This document shows, one piece after another, positions 9,162 to 18,145 of a DNA stretch of 64,000 nucleotides. The stretch comes from Candidatus Omnitrophica bacterium UBA6210 (GTDB taxonomy: Bacteria; Omnitrophota; Gorgyraeia; Velamenicoccales; Velamenicoccaceae), in assembly GCA_002421805.1 (NCBI GenBank), contig DISM01000003.1, positions 1 through 64,000 of the forward strand. Reading direction: 5' to 3'. Each line of letters starts with the position of its first letter. Position 1 is the first letter of the stretch. A program made the translations under genes and the position numbers. A model generated the notes under the pieces. That model worked only from the letters and a program-made list of their open reading frames with translations. It did no database searches and was not told the origin of the DNA.

Positions 9162-10339
9162 TTAAGCTCCCCTCTTTTATACAAGGTCACAGCCGCCTTG
9201 ACAATCTGGGGATGGAACTGAGAACCACTGCACCGCTCTAGCTCCACGATCGCATAATCACGTGTAAATGCCTTGCGATAAGGCCTGTCCGTCGTCATCG
9301 CATCGAAAGAATCCGCCACGGAAATAATACGGGCGATATAAGGAATGGTCTCTCCGCCCAACCCTTCCGGGTACCCCTTGCCATCATGGCGCTCATGATG
9401 GTGTTTGACGCCCATGATGACCTCGTCGAGGTTCTTGATGGGCCCCAAAATCATCGCGCCGATCAAGGAGTGTTCGTTGATCTTTTTACGTTCTTCATCC
9501 GTCAGGGGGCCGTTTTTGTTCAAGATGGACTCGGGGACGCCGATCTTGCCGATATCGTGGAGCATGCTGGCGATATGAAGCTCCTCGAAGAATTTATCGT
9601 CGGCCCTCCCGTTCGCGTCGGCCGCGATCAGCTTGGCGATCGCCAGGCTATACTCCGTCACCCGGCTGGTGTGTCCGCGCGTATAATGGTCCTTGGCGTC
9701 GATTGCCGCCGCCAGGGCCATGGTCGTCTCGAAAAACAGGCGTTTATTGCGCTCGATCTCCAACTGCAAATCTTCGAAAAGGAAGGCATTGCGCAGGGCC
9801 ATGGCCACGTCATTAGCCAGCGCGATAAAAAAATCGATCTCTTCGTCCTTAAAACTCTTCTTGTTGACCTTCTCCCCCAGCATCAGGACGCCCAAAAGGT
9901 CATCCTGGAAATAACATGGCACGCTTACGACCGCATCGAAGCTCTTCATCTGAAACTTGATGGCGATCAAAAGTTTTTCAGTCTCCGGAGCGTCATGAAA
10001 GAGTTCTTTTCTCTGCAGGAGGTAATTGATATGGCTCAGGATCAAAGCGCCGCCATCAAAAATATTGCGGTATTCTTCTTTGTGGCGGAAGAACCGGATG
10101 ATGGGCGAATTAGGATCCAGGCGGATAAAACCAGCCGGTAGCTTTGCGCCAACCTGGCCGCGGGTGATAGTGACGATATAGCTGTTGCGGGTTTTTTCGT
10201 AAAGAAGGGTACCGGCGTGTTCAATCTTGACTTTACGCACGATCGTGCGCAGGATCATGCGGATGAGCGTATGAGGCTTGTGGACAAGGATCATGTTCCT
10301 TGCCGCTTCTTCCAGCTCTTTTTTATAGTTGACCCTCAT
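9158..10339 (-). CDS. GAF - HD-GYP domain protein (probable cyclic di-GMP phosphodiesterase)
   Basis: 393 residues from the ATG at 10339. An earlier in-frame start at 10447 would lie inside the preceding gene and adds a non-conserved stretch. A GAF-like sensor domain (about residues 15-185, including GVLMLGEKVNKKSFKDEEI) precedes an HD-GYP domain (about 200-385). The HD-GYP marks are all present: HDIGKIGVP, the HSLIGAMIL helix, HHERHDGKGYPEGL and the metal-site helix ISVADSFDAMTTDRPYRKA. Such enzymes hydrolyse cyclic di-GMP. It is the third gene of a four-gene operon that begins with a receiver domain, so the receiver may regulate it. Confidence 0.88.
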   Translation of the reverse strand: MRVNYKKELEEAARNMILVHKPHTLIRMILRTIVRKVKIEHAGTLLYEKTRNSYIVTITRGQVGAKLPAGFIRLDPNSPIIRFFRHKEEYRNIFDGGALILSHINYLLQRKELFHDAPETEKLLIAIKFQMKSFDAVVSVPCYFQDDLLGVLMLGEKVNKKSFKDEEIDFFIALANDVAMALRNAFLFEDLQLEIERNKRLFFETTMALAAAIDAKDHYTRGHTSRVTEYSLAIAKLIAADANGRADDKFFEELHIASMLHDIGKIGVPESILNKNGPLTDEERKKINEHSLIGAMILGPIKNLDEVIMGVKHHHERHDGKGYPEGLGGETIPYIARIISVADSFDAMTTDRPYRKAFTRDYAIVELERCSGSQFHPQIVKAAVTLYKRGELK

Positions 10340-10370
10340 GGGTATCCAAGCTGTTGAACGTGAGTGGGCC

Positions 10371-13142
10371 TTAGAACCTCTTTCTATAATATAACCTAAA
10401 GATATGCTGTGTGTCCAGTACCGCGAGCGATCCGCCAAAAGGATCATAAGTTGATGAACCCAATGGCGTTATGCCGCCGACACCGTAATCAAAGATTAAT
10501 TCCGCGTCTCGTTCCATCTTATAGCGCGACTCAATAAAGAAATTGTTGTGCCACTCATAGATCCTTGCCCCCGTCGCGTTCAGCATCAGCATGTCGATCC
10601 AGCGCGAATAGACATACTTGAACAAAAACGACAGTTTTGTTGTCGGGACATAAGCGATCTCCAGGCCGTAATGGTTCATGTTATCGTCGATCTGGCCGGC
10701 CTCCTTGAATTGATTCATGGCAAAATCGAGATAAAACTCCAGCTGCGGCGTCGCCTGGAAGCTGAAGCCGAACTTGTAAATATCAAAGTAGTCATACGGC
10801 GGCAAAGGAAAATACTGCTGGCTGTAAAGGAACGGGATGGCTTCACGGTAAACCTTGCCGTTCTGAACATAGGTCGTGTAGCTGGAATCATTGAACAGTC
10901 CCCGGGGATAATTATCCGTGGCCACCGTCGAATCGTTGGTATGCTCATAGACCGTATTCACGGCGAATTTTTCATTCACCTGGTATTCCAGACCCATCGA
11001 AACCGTGCCCAGTGACGGGTCCTGTCCTCCGACGATCGAGGAATTCACCAGATACACATCCAGGTCTTCGTTGTAAACGAAAGGATCCACGCCCGCCGTT
11101 GTCTTATGCAGGTTATGACGGATGCCGAGGAATTTTGTCATCAGCTTGTCCGTCACGGGATATTCCATTTGCAGGCGGGCGACGTTCTCAATAAACCTGC
11201 CCGTCTGGGAATTGTGCACATTGCGCACGTCGAAGAGGCCCCTGAGGTAGCGGTTAAAAAATTCCGTCTCGCCTTCCAGCCGCCAGCTGACGACGGAACG
11301 GCCGCTGTCGATGCCGTCGCCGATGGCAAAAGCCTCGATATCCTCGAACTTCATGGGTTTGGTCAGGCCGGTATAGATGTATAACGGGTGCTTGCGGAAA
11401 GAGATATGGCGGGACCAATACTCGTCATCCCTGGTCTGGCTGTAATTGGAAAGGGTCGCATTAAACCCTTTGGCCATTTGGACGGCGCGCAAACGGCTCT
11501 TGAGGAACCAGGCCTCATCCGGGTTGCGCCTGATAGCTCCGTAGTCCTGTTCATAGAGATCTTCCGCAGGCCACCTGTTGACCATGGAAACAAAATACGC
11601 CTGGCCGCTTTTGTGGGATTCATAAACATCATTGGAAAGGTCATACGAGGACTCTGAGGTCGCCGCCTGGGCCAGGAACTTGGTGCCGATGATCGGCTCA
11701 ATCTTTCCGTCCAGGGAAAAAACATTGTTCAGCCCGTCTATATTGCCTTCATTAAAGCCGAAGTGGCCGGCATGCGTAAAACCGATGCCCAGGTTATACA
11801 AAAGATCGTAAGTCATCCTCGTCGCTGTCGCGTAGGTCTCGAACTGGTCATAATCCGCCCAGAGGTTTTTAGGGCTGGCGATCGTTGACCTCAGCTTCAA
11901 ATCGATGCCGTCATAGGCCAGCGTCGCGCCCCTCAAAGCCGTCAGGCGCACGCCGTCGCTGTCGCGGGTATAGAACGCCAGGGAATCGTCCCATATGCCT
12001 TTTGTAAAATCGTCAGGCGTGGCGCCGGCGTTCAGCTGTCCCGGCTTCCAGTCCGCCAGCCACGGGCTTTCCTCCCACCAGGTATGATGGTTGGAAACAT
12101 TCAAAGGGTCGTCGCTCGTCAACGCCTGGTCCTGGAAGCCCATAGGGAAAAACCGCAGGCTCAAGGGCTCTTCTTTGTAATCCAGCCAGAACTCTCTGAC
12201 AGGCATAAAAGTCGTGTCGATCTTCTGGGAAGGGATGACAAAGATATTCTTGAAGGTAGAGGTAACAGTTGTCGGAGAAGTCATCCCGTCGACCACCTTG
12301 ATCTCCGGCAAGGCCAGGCCGTCGCCGTTTTTGAGGGTGTTGAATATCTCATTGATGGTTTTGCCGGTGTTCGACCAATATTTCAACTCCAGCTCGACGG
12401 CATCACCGCCTGCGCCTGTGACCGTGAATGTGTCCGACTTGCCCGTAAAGCTCCAGGGATCGACCGTCAGGTTGGCGTGGGCCGTCAAAGAAGCGTCCGA
12501 ATCCGTCTGCGGCTTTGTGTCGATGATGAATCGCAGGCGATCGTAAATGGCAGGATCATACGTGTTATAACGCGTATCGCTCCAAAGGATCCTGTAGTTG
12601 CGCTCGTTCAGGTCCGCATTAGCTTCCTTCCAGATAAACTCATCCGGCGAACGCACGCCCATGGCCGCCTGATATTCGCCTGAAATATTTACATAATCCG
12701 AGATCTGTTTGGTTGAAGGGCCCTCTTCGCCGGCGCGTCGCGTCTGCCGGGGCAACGGCGTCGCCTCAACCCCGGGCTTCCTCGAAAACTCAGCCAATTG
12801 GCGATTGATAATCTCTTCGCGGCTCGGCTGGACCCTTTCTTTGGATACCGCCCCCTCTTGTGCGTCAAGGCTTTCGGCAATAAGCGCATCGCGCGACGGG
12901 GCCGCTGATGAGTCCGCCTCATTTATTTTCGAGATATAATATCGGGCATCCGCATTTTCCGGATCGACGAGAAGCGCCTTGTTGAACTCATGCAGGGCTT
13001 CCTGGTAACAGCCTATGTTGTAATACGACATGGCGGTCTCGACCAGATACTGGGAAGACGGGGAAAAGGCAAAAGCAGCCTGAGGCGGGACGATGATCGC
13101 GGCAGCGATCAGCAACAACAACGTTTTCTTGAGCATGCACAT
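10371..13142 (-). CDS. Exported TPR protein with C-terminal outer-membrane beta-barrel
   Basis: 923 residues. Signal peptide (KKTLLLLIAAAIIVPPQAAFA), then a TPR unit (AMSYYNIGCYQEALHEFNKA, then LLVDPENADARYYISKI) at about residues 35-80. A linker rich in charged residues and Pro follows to about 150. A long region of alternating hydrophobic/polar strands ends in YYRKRF, with a terminal Phe as in BAM-assembled barrels. It is likely an outer-membrane barrel with a periplasmic TPR. No named family was recognised. It lies between a receiver-domain gene and a GAF-HD-GYP gene, pointing to regulated surface function. An alternative start two codons later (13136) is equally possible; neither has a clear ribosome-binding site. 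Confidence 0.75.
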   Translation of the reverse strand: MCMLKKTLLLLIAAAIIVPPQAAFAFSPSSQYLVETAMSYYNIGCYQEALHEFNKALLVDPENADARYYISKINEADSSAAPSRDALIAESLDAQEGAVSKERVQPSREEIINRQLAEFSRKPGVEATPLPRQTRRAGEEGPSTKQISDYVNISGEYQAAMGVRSPDEFIWKEANADLNERNYRILWSDTRYNTYDPAIYDRLRFIIDTKPQTDSDASLTAHANLTVDPWSFTGKSDTFTVTGAGGDAVELELKYWSNTGKTINEIFNTLKNGDGLALPEIKVVDGMTSPTTVTSTFKNIFVIPSQKIDTTFMPVREFWLDYKEEPLSLRFFPMGFQDQALTSDDPLNVSNHHTWWEESPWLADWKPGQLNAGATPDDFTKGIWDDSLAFYTRDSDGVRLTALRGATLAYDGIDLKLRSTIASPKNLWADYDQFETYATATRMTYDLLYNLGIGFTHAGHFGFNEGNIDGLNNVFSLDGKIEPIIGTKFLAQAATSESSYDLSNDVYESHKSGQAYFVSMVNRWPAEDLYEQDYGAIRRNPDEAWFLKSRLRAVQMAKGFNATLSNYSQTRDDEYWSRHISFRKHPLYIYTGLTKPMKFEDIEAFAIGDGIDSGRSVVSWRLEGETEFFNRYLRGLFDVRNVHNSQTGRFIENVARLQMEYPVTDKLMTKFLGIRHNLHKTTAGVDPFVYNEDLDVYLVNSSIVGGQDPSLGTVSMGLEYQVNEKFAVNTVYEHTNDSTVATDNYPRGLFNDSSYTTYVQNGKVYREAIPFLYSQQYFPLPPYDYFDIYKFGFSFQATPQLEFYLDFAMNQFKEAGQIDDNMNHYGLEIAYVPTTKLSFLFKYVYSRWIDMLMLNATGARIYEWHNNFFIESRYKMERDAELIFDYGVGGITPLGSSTYDPFGGSLAVLDTQHIFRLYYRKRF

Positions 13143-13148
13143 AGATGT

Positions 13149-13514
13149 CTAAGGATTGATAACAATTCTCTGCAATACCTGTTTTTCAAGTTCGTCGAGC
13201 ATCAAAGGTTTGTGCACGCAAGCCAGGACATTAAATTCAGCCAGGCGGTCCAGTATCTTTTGCTCCTCGACGCCTGTCACCATGATCACTTTTGTCTGTT
13301 TTCCGGCTTCCCGCATCCTGCGCAACGTCTCGATACCGTCAATGCCGCCCATCCGGATATCCAGCAGCATCAAATCGGGATCCAGGTCTTTAAGAAGGCC
13401 TAGGGCCTCTTCGCCGCTCTCGGCTGTCACAACCTCGATCTTGCGTCTCTTGAAGTAATTCTTAAGATATTCCCTGACGTCTTCTTCGTCATCAACAACC
13501 ATCAACTTAGGCAT
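13149..13514 (-). CDS. Single-domain response regulator (CheY-like receiver)
   Basis: 121 residues, only a receiver domain: acidic pocket VVDDEEDV, phosphoacceptor in LMLLDIRMGG, switch Thr in VIMVTG and Lys in CVHKPLM. The ATG at 13514, preceded by GGGAG, is preferred over the TTG at 13529. It has no output domain, so it must act on other proteins, probably those of its own operon, in which it is the first gene. No kinase lies next to it; the nearest are at 31-37 kb. Confidence 0.92.
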   Translation of the reverse strand: MPKLMVVDDEEDVREYLKNYFKRRKIEVVTAESGEEALGLLKDLDPDLMLLDIRMGGIDGIETLRRMREAGKQTKVIMVTGVEEQKILDRLAEFNVLACVHKPLMLDELEKQVLQRIVINP

Positions 13515-13554
13515 AGTATCCGCTCCCAAATATTAGTTTTCAATAAGAAAATCA

Positions 13555-13583
13555 ATTATACAATTAGGTTTGAGGTAAGTCAA
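13555..13583 (-). promoter_or_regulatory. Sigma70-type promoter of the receiver/HD-GYP operon
   Basis: On the minus strand TTGACT (13578-13583), exactly 17 bp, then TATAAT (13555-13560), followed about 45 bp later by the receiver start codon. No operator-like palindrome is seen. Confidence 0.8.
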
Positions 13584-13614
13584 GAAAAATCAGAGGGTTA
13601 TACTCTTGAAAAAA

Positions 13615-15153
13615 CTAAGGTGAGCTTTTTAAAACTTTTGAAAAAGCCCCTCCCGTCAATCGGTCGAGGAGCGCAGATACTTCATCAAGCCTGATTTGTT
13701 TCCTGGAAAGATCTTCTGGACTTAAATGACCACCGGCAAGTTCAACCTGAATCCTCCTTCGTTCATAATATAATTGTGTTGCCTCTGCAAGCACATCATT
13801 TCTTAACTGCACCATTAGACGTGAACGTGCATCGATACTTGTCTGGTCCGATGAATATATCAAATCTCCTAAATCCCACGACACGTTTACCTGCCAATCG
13901 TTTGGTCCAACGGCAAAAACCCCATTATAGGAACCATACACGTTATTGCCATAACCGAATGAGAAATCCGGCAAAAATGCTCTTGCTCTAGCCTGTCTAT
14001 GCCAGGCGTCGATCTTATCCTTGCTAACATCACAATATTGTATCACCATCTGTTGGACTTCCTGAATTGTAGGCTCATACCTGAAACTTTGATTCCCCTC
14101 TGCACTGGTCTTAATTTCAATTTTAGCTTTGATATCATCAACTTCAAAAGCATAAATCCCCATAGAAGTAACGATAATGATTTTTCCATTGATGAAGGCC
14201 AAATCATGGCTATCACTTAATGGAGTAATCACCGACCATCCGTCTAAATCCAAACAAAATACTCCATTTTTCGTTAGAGCATAAAGCGCGCGTGGAACGA
14301 TTGAAAAAACCAAGCCAAGAATGTCTTTTGAATCCAACCCCGCCAACGGCAACGCCTGCCAAGTTTCTCCGTTATCCTGGCTCTTGAAACATCCAATCGA
14401 TGTTGCCAGATAAACAGTGGACGGCGCCCCCTTCTCTCCGATAACCGCATGAATCCGATTAGATGCATCCTCTTCGCCAGTTTCTTCCTCGTCTTCAACC
14501 GCTTCCTCGCAGCCTGCATTTAAAGAAAATACTTTCTTCCATGTTTTCCCTCTGTCCATTGATTGATAGAGCCCTTCGGATGCCGCGACATAAAGTGTCA
14601 TCCCTGCGGCATAAACATAATCGATGGCCTTATCCCCCAAGACAGTAACGCCTTTCGTCCATCTTTTTCCCTTCCCAGGTCTTGTAAATAAACCCGCTTT
14701 TGTAGCGACATAAATATTTTGATCAGCGTCAACTGCTACGCTGAAGCATTCATTTTCAGCGTCCTGGTTGCTAGAATATATTTTACGGGTCGTGAGTGAA
14801 ACGGGATCTATTTCGTACACCCCCTTCGATGTGGCAGCATATCCAAAAGATGCGTACGGAGAGAATTCTATGCGGTTAACACAAACCTGGGCAACATCTT
14901 CTAATACAATCTTTTGCCACGATGTGTTCTTCGACAAATCCTTTCTAAAAATCCCTCCATCAGTCCCCATCCAAACAACCTGTCTGCCCGTTTCGTCCGA
15001 GCTGATCGACAATGGTTTTTGCCCCTCTAACCCTTCTGAATCAAGACGTTCAAAATCATTGGCATAGACACAACCATGGCTCAATAATCCCATGATAATT
15101 AAAATAACACCAATAGCGCCAAACCCTCTGTTTAAAACCTTACCTTCTATCAT
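13615..15153 (-). CDS. Exported BNR/YCF48-like propeller protein with C-terminal TolC-like helix region
   Basis: 512 residues. The signal peptide (IGVILIIMGLLSHGCVYA) contains a Cys but no clear lipobox. About residues 30-370 carry repeated sialidase/BNR-type blades of the kind xDxGxTWxxL (MDRGKTWKKV, QDNGETWQAL, and RPGKGKRWTKG as a variant), typical of beta-propellers. The last 130 residues differ: FLPDFSFGYGNNVYGSYNG, VNVSWDLGDLIYSSDQ and a helical end with LYYERRRIQVEL resemble the distal part of outer-membrane efflux-type channels. A propeller joined to a half TolC-like segment is unusual. It follows spoVG and a small coiled-coil gene. Confidence 0.65.
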   Translation of the reverse strand: MIEGKVLNRGFGAIGVILIIMGLLSHGCVYANDFERLDSEGLEGQKPLSISSDETGRQVVWMGTDGGIFRKDLSKNTSWQKIVLEDVAQVCVNRIEFSPYASFGYAATSKGVYEIDPVSLTTRKIYSSNQDAENECFSVAVDADQNIYVATKAGLFTRPGKGKRWTKGVTVLGDKAIDYVYAAGMTLYVAASEGLYQSMDRGKTWKKVFSLNAGCEEAVEDEEETGEEDASNRIHAVIGEKGAPSTVYLATSIGCFKSQDNGETWQALPLAGLDSKDILGLVFSIVPRALYALTKNGVFCLDLDGWSVITPLSDSHDLAFINGKIIIVTSMGIYAFEVDDIKAKIEIKTSAEGNQSFRYEPTIQEVQQMVIQYCDVSKDKIDAWHRQARARAFLPDFSFGYGNNVYGSYNGVFAVGPNDWQVNVSWDLGDLIYSSDQTSIDARSRLMVQLRNDVLAEATQLYYERRRIQVELAGGHLSPEDLSRKQIRLDEVSALLDRLTGGAFSKVLKSSP

Positions 15154-15337
15154 TGACTTTCTCCCCCTTCAAAGAACGAATTTTCATTCTCAAACCATCA
15201 AGCTCATCAACAGTCTCTTCAAACTCTTTGTAATCCCTTTCTGAAATTGCCAGGCTGAAATGTTTTTTGAGCTTATCTCGTAGGACATTTCGCCTATTTT
15301 GTAGCTTTTTCAATACCATAACCTTATCTATCTGCAT
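15140..15337 (-). CDS. Small charged coiled-coil protein, unknown function
   Basis: 65 residues, almost entirely helical and charged (QNRRNVLRDKLKKHF, ERDYKEFEETVDELDGL), with no signal peptide or Cys. A strong ribosome-binding site (GGAGGG, about 8 bases before the ATG) supports it as a real gene. It overlaps the start of the exported propeller gene by 14 bp and follows spoVG by 37 bp, so the three are probably co-transcribed. No family recognised. Confidence 0.6.
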   Translation of the reverse strand: MQIDKVMVLKKLQNRRNVLRDKLKKHFSLAISERDYKEFEETVDELDGLRMKIRSLKGEKVNDRR

Positions 15338-15374
15338 TGTCTCACACCCTCCTTTTTTAACATGATCCCATCCG

Positions 15375-15632
15375 CTATACTCCGTACGCTTCCAAAACCA
15401 CAGAGTTTACTTTATTTTTCACTTCAGGCGTCATCGTCCTGACTGTTTCATACCATTTGTTATCTTTGCCTTTTTGTCGCGGCATGGAAACAAACAAACC
15501 GTTCTTTCCATCCAACACCTGCAGCCCCTTGACCAGGATTGCGCCGCTGATTTCAATATCCGCAAATGCCTTGATATTCCTGATCTGCGGATCAAGCTTA
15601 TGGATCCTGTTGACTTTAATATCAATGCTCAT
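15375..15632 (-). CDS. spoVG: SpoVG-family protein
   Basis: 85 residues from the ATG at 15632, which has an excellent ribosome-binding site (GGGGGGAG, 5 bases upstream). The upstream in-frame extension is not conserved. Features of the family: VNRIHKLDPQIRNIKAFADI at the N-terminus, the GLQVLDGKNGLFVSMPRQK strand-turn block and the end LEAYGV. SpoVG proteins of Firmicutes, Borrelia and others bind RNA and DNA and act as post-transcriptional regulators. In this diderm it precedes genes for a coiled-coil and an exported protein, so a sporulation role is not implied. Confidence 0.85.
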   Translation of the reverse strand: MSIDIKVNRIHKLDPQIRNIKAFADIEISGAILVKGLQVLDGKNGLFVSMPRQKGKDNKWYETVRTMTPEVKNKVNSVVLEAYGV

Positions 15633-15687
15633 TTCACTCCCCCCTTTTGTCTGACAACCCATCACCATGGAATTTTTTCCCTTTTAT

Positions 15688-16509
15688 TTATTCTAAGGCC
15701 AACATAATAACTCTCACATAGCCGGAAGTAGGATTCCAAGCATTACCAGTCTTATCCCTGACGCTTCCTAAATGTGAAGGGTCGGTTCGTATAGTTACGG
15801 TCGTTGACGTTAACTCAGCAATGAAGACACCTCCGCCGTATTGCTGGTTTTGCCCAAAACCCCAGGCAAATTTTCCGGAACCATCGCTATTTTCAGCAAG
15901 ATAGCCGACAATCACACATTTCGTCGTTCCGAGATTATGCGTTTTTAAATAGGCCTTATTCAGACTTACCGCAAACCATCCGCTGTCAAATGTTTTCAAG
16001 GCAGATAAAGGCAGCTTGCCGTTCGTATCCATCTTGACGGCTTTATTTGCGGTTGGCACAGATGTCGCATCGCTTGCCAGGAGATATTCGGCCGGTGCTT
16101 TAGTACCGAATTTCTCTGTATCTTGCGCCATCTCTGCCCGAATCGCATAACCGGCGCTAGTTATTTGCTGCCTTGGGCTCATGACTTCATCACCTACTTT
16201 AATCTCGAGAAAATATGATTTGTCAAAAGCGATATTTAAAGCTGAAACTGAGCCGAGAACAGCGCTGAATATCCCCTTGTCCACCACAACACCGGCATGG
16301 GTCTCCTGCCACAACAGGTTTCCCGCTGTTTGCGCGTCATAAATCCTGAACGTTACATCATAGGCGCCCGTCAAAGGCTGGCCTTGCGTATTCAACAAGC
16401 GGCCTTGATAGCTGATTAAACGCGGTATGTCCGCATAAAGGCTTGAGCAACACGTCAAACACATCATTAAAAAAGCAAGCCCGCCCCTAAACTTTTGTCT
16501 CATACTCAT
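15688..16509 (-). CDS. Exported protein of unknown function, tail-fibre-like N-terminus
   Basis: 273 residues with a signal peptide (LAFLMMCLTCCSSLYA) and mature start DIPRLISYQGRLLNTQGQPL. This YQGRL-type head and the following ITSAGYAIRAEMAQ block occur in many exported proteins of uncultured bacteria, often before collagen-like or fibre-like regions. The C-terminal half (FAWGFGQNQQYGGGVFIAEL) is beta-rich and Gly-rich. It could be a surface fibre or adhesin subunit. No catalytic motif is visible, so the function is unknown. Confidence 0.65.
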   Translation of the reverse strand: MSMRQKFRGGLAFLMMCLTCCSSLYADIPRLISYQGRLLNTQGQPLTGAYDVTFRIYDAQTAGNLLWQETHAGVVVDKGIFSAVLGSVSALNIAFDKSYFLEIKVGDEVMSPRQQITSAGYAIRAEMAQDTEKFGTKAPAEYLLASDATSVPTANKAVKMDTNGKLPLSALKTFDSGWFAVSLNKAYLKTHNLGTTKCVIVGYLAENSDGSGKFAWGFGQNQQYGGGVFIAELTSTTVTIRTDPSHLGSVRDKTGNAWNPTSGYVRVIMLALE

Positions 16510-16622
16510 GCATCCCCCTTATGTTCCTTCCATTAAACAGAAAATATGGCCGTTATCCGGCTGCTTCTGCCATAACGAACCGACAAAATTCGTTTCATTC
16601 GTATAAACACAAAAATCAAGAT

Positions 16623-17219
16623 TTAGCTTGTTGTTGGTTTTTTAGCCAAAAGGACATTACCTTTGGTTTCCACAAGTCTTAACTTTCCTTCAAAGATTTT
16701 TTCATCAACGGCCCTCTTGACGCCGGGGTATTCTCTATAATCATGAAAACACACGAAACAGCCATCCCTTACCAATGGAAGCCAGTCTTCAATGTCCTTC
16801 TTGACGCCTGTGTAGGCATGGTCCCCATCAATCCATAAAAAATCGATCTTTCTCTCAAGGGGCCAAGTCTTCCTGATGTCGGCGGAAAACCCCCTCAAAG
16901 GAACAATCTTGTCATTCCACGGTGATATATTCCTTAAAAAATCAGGGAATGTGTCCGTGCGCGGCTGGCGCATTCCGCCGTCGTTAAACCAAGTGTCTAC
17001 ACAATATAATCTTGAAGATGAGCCCTTGAGCCCTTCGGCAATGAAACAAGTAGATTTTCCTTTATAGGCTCCAATCTCGACAACCACGGAGAAATCATTA
17101 AGAGATCTGGCTATTTTAAAAACAATCCTTCCCTCCTTGATTCCAAAATGACCTTCTTGCTTATCTATTTCCTCTAGCCGTCGGCCCTGACTTAGAAAAT
17201 CCTTCAAAAGATTTCTCAT
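16623..17219 (-). CDS. Class I SAM-dependent methyltransferase (Methyltransf_24 type)
   Basis: 198 residues. The SAM-binding glycine motif is VVEIGAYKGKSTCFIAEGL, followed by the acidic strand LYCVDTWF and motif IDFLWIDGDHAYTGVKKDI, which is typical of the Methyltransf_24/cephalosporin-hydroxylase-like group. It ends in the usual FHDY block. The neighbouring genes (another methyltransferase, a glycosyltransferase, a radical SAM enzyme) suggest it methylates a sugar of a surface glycan; the substrate is not readable from the sequence. Confidence 0.85.
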   Translation of the reverse strand: MRNLLKDFLSQGRRLEEIDKQEGHFGIKEGRIVFKIARSLNDFSVVVEIGAYKGKSTCFIAEGLKGSSSRLYCVDTWFNDGGMRQPRTDTFPDFLRNISPWNDKIVPLRGFSADIRKTWPLERKIDFLWIDGDHAYTGVKKDIEDWLPLVRDGCFVCFHDYREYPGVKRAVDEKIFEGKLRLVETKGNVLLAKKPTTS

Positions 17220-17299
17220 CTTAGATTACTCCTCATCCCAATTAATTCCATTTCGAATACATTTATATTCCAATTATGGAACAAATAAAGCAAAAAAAA

Positions 17300-18106
17300 T
17301 TACCCACGTCTAGCCACAGCGACGATTTGCCTACCCCACCATTTTCTAGTCATTAAACTGATGGGCGCCCATGACGGATCTTCACACCAGATGTCCACTT
17401 TAAAATCTTTCAGCATGGCTTTAATTTTGCCGGGCGTGCAGACATTCACATGCAAGGCCTTTCCAGCTTCTCCCCTTCCCACAACTTTGACCTTTAACGC
17501 ATTCCTCATGAATTCAGCAACGCTCTTAGGCCGATACTTACCTCTCAACACACGGAAGGTCCATTTCAAAAACCGGAATGGAAGATCCAGAGCCATTTTG
17601 ATCGGCTGAAGATACTTCTCATAATAAAGGTTTGGTGTCGTGATGATGATCCTTCCGTTTTCTTTGAGGATTTTCTTGAATTTCTCACAGGTTCGTCCTA
17701 ATTGATCGTCATTCATATGTTCAAAAACATCAAGCATAAAAATCAGATCGTAACGCCTGGAAAAATCATGATCGGCAACATCGCCAATCTCAGCCCTGGC
17801 AAAAGACCTCATCTCGACAGGAAGCATCTGTATCGTCTGCCGGGCGATATCAACGGCTGTCCTGCTATAATCCAGACCTAATACATGAGCCCCCTTCTTT
17901 GCGCAATAATATAATAATTCACCCCTGCCGCAACCGACATCCAAGATTTCATCGCCTTGTCGCGGAACAGCGATCTCCAGGACGTGCTTATATTTAGGAT
18001 GGATAGCGATATCCAGCCCCTGCGCGTATTCATGGCACCCTTCGTTATCATGATAATAATAATTCGCGTCGTAGAGATTGGGATCGACGATCTTTCGATT
18101 GCTCAT
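17300..18106 (-). CDS. Class I SAM-dependent methyltransferase
   Basis: 268 residues. Motif I is EILDVGCGRGELLYYCAKKG near residue 57, motif II VLGLDYSRTAVDIA, motif post-II YDLIFMLDVFEHM and motif III GRIIITTPN, a complete UbiG/Methyltransf_11-like Rossmann set. The C-terminal 90 residues are basic and contain a short hydrophobic patch, possibly for membrane association. It lies in the glycan cluster. Substrate unknown. Confidence 0.9.
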   Translation of the reverse strand: MSNRKIVDPNLYDANYYYHDNEGCHEYAQGLDIAIHPKYKHVLEIAVPRQGDEILDVGCGRGELLYYCAKKGAHVLGLDYSRTAVDIARQTIQMLPVEMRSFARAEIGDVADHDFSRRYDLIFMLDVFEHMNDDQLGRTCEKFKKILKENGRIIITTPNLYYEKYLQPIKMALDLPFRFLKWTFRVLRGKYRPKSVAEFMRNALKVKVVGRGEAGKALHVNVCTPGKIKAMLKDFKVDIWCEDPSWAPISLMTRKWWGRQIVAVARRG

Positions 18107-18145
18107 ACGGTCTTCTCTTGGACTGTCTTAAATGAATCCAGCGCC

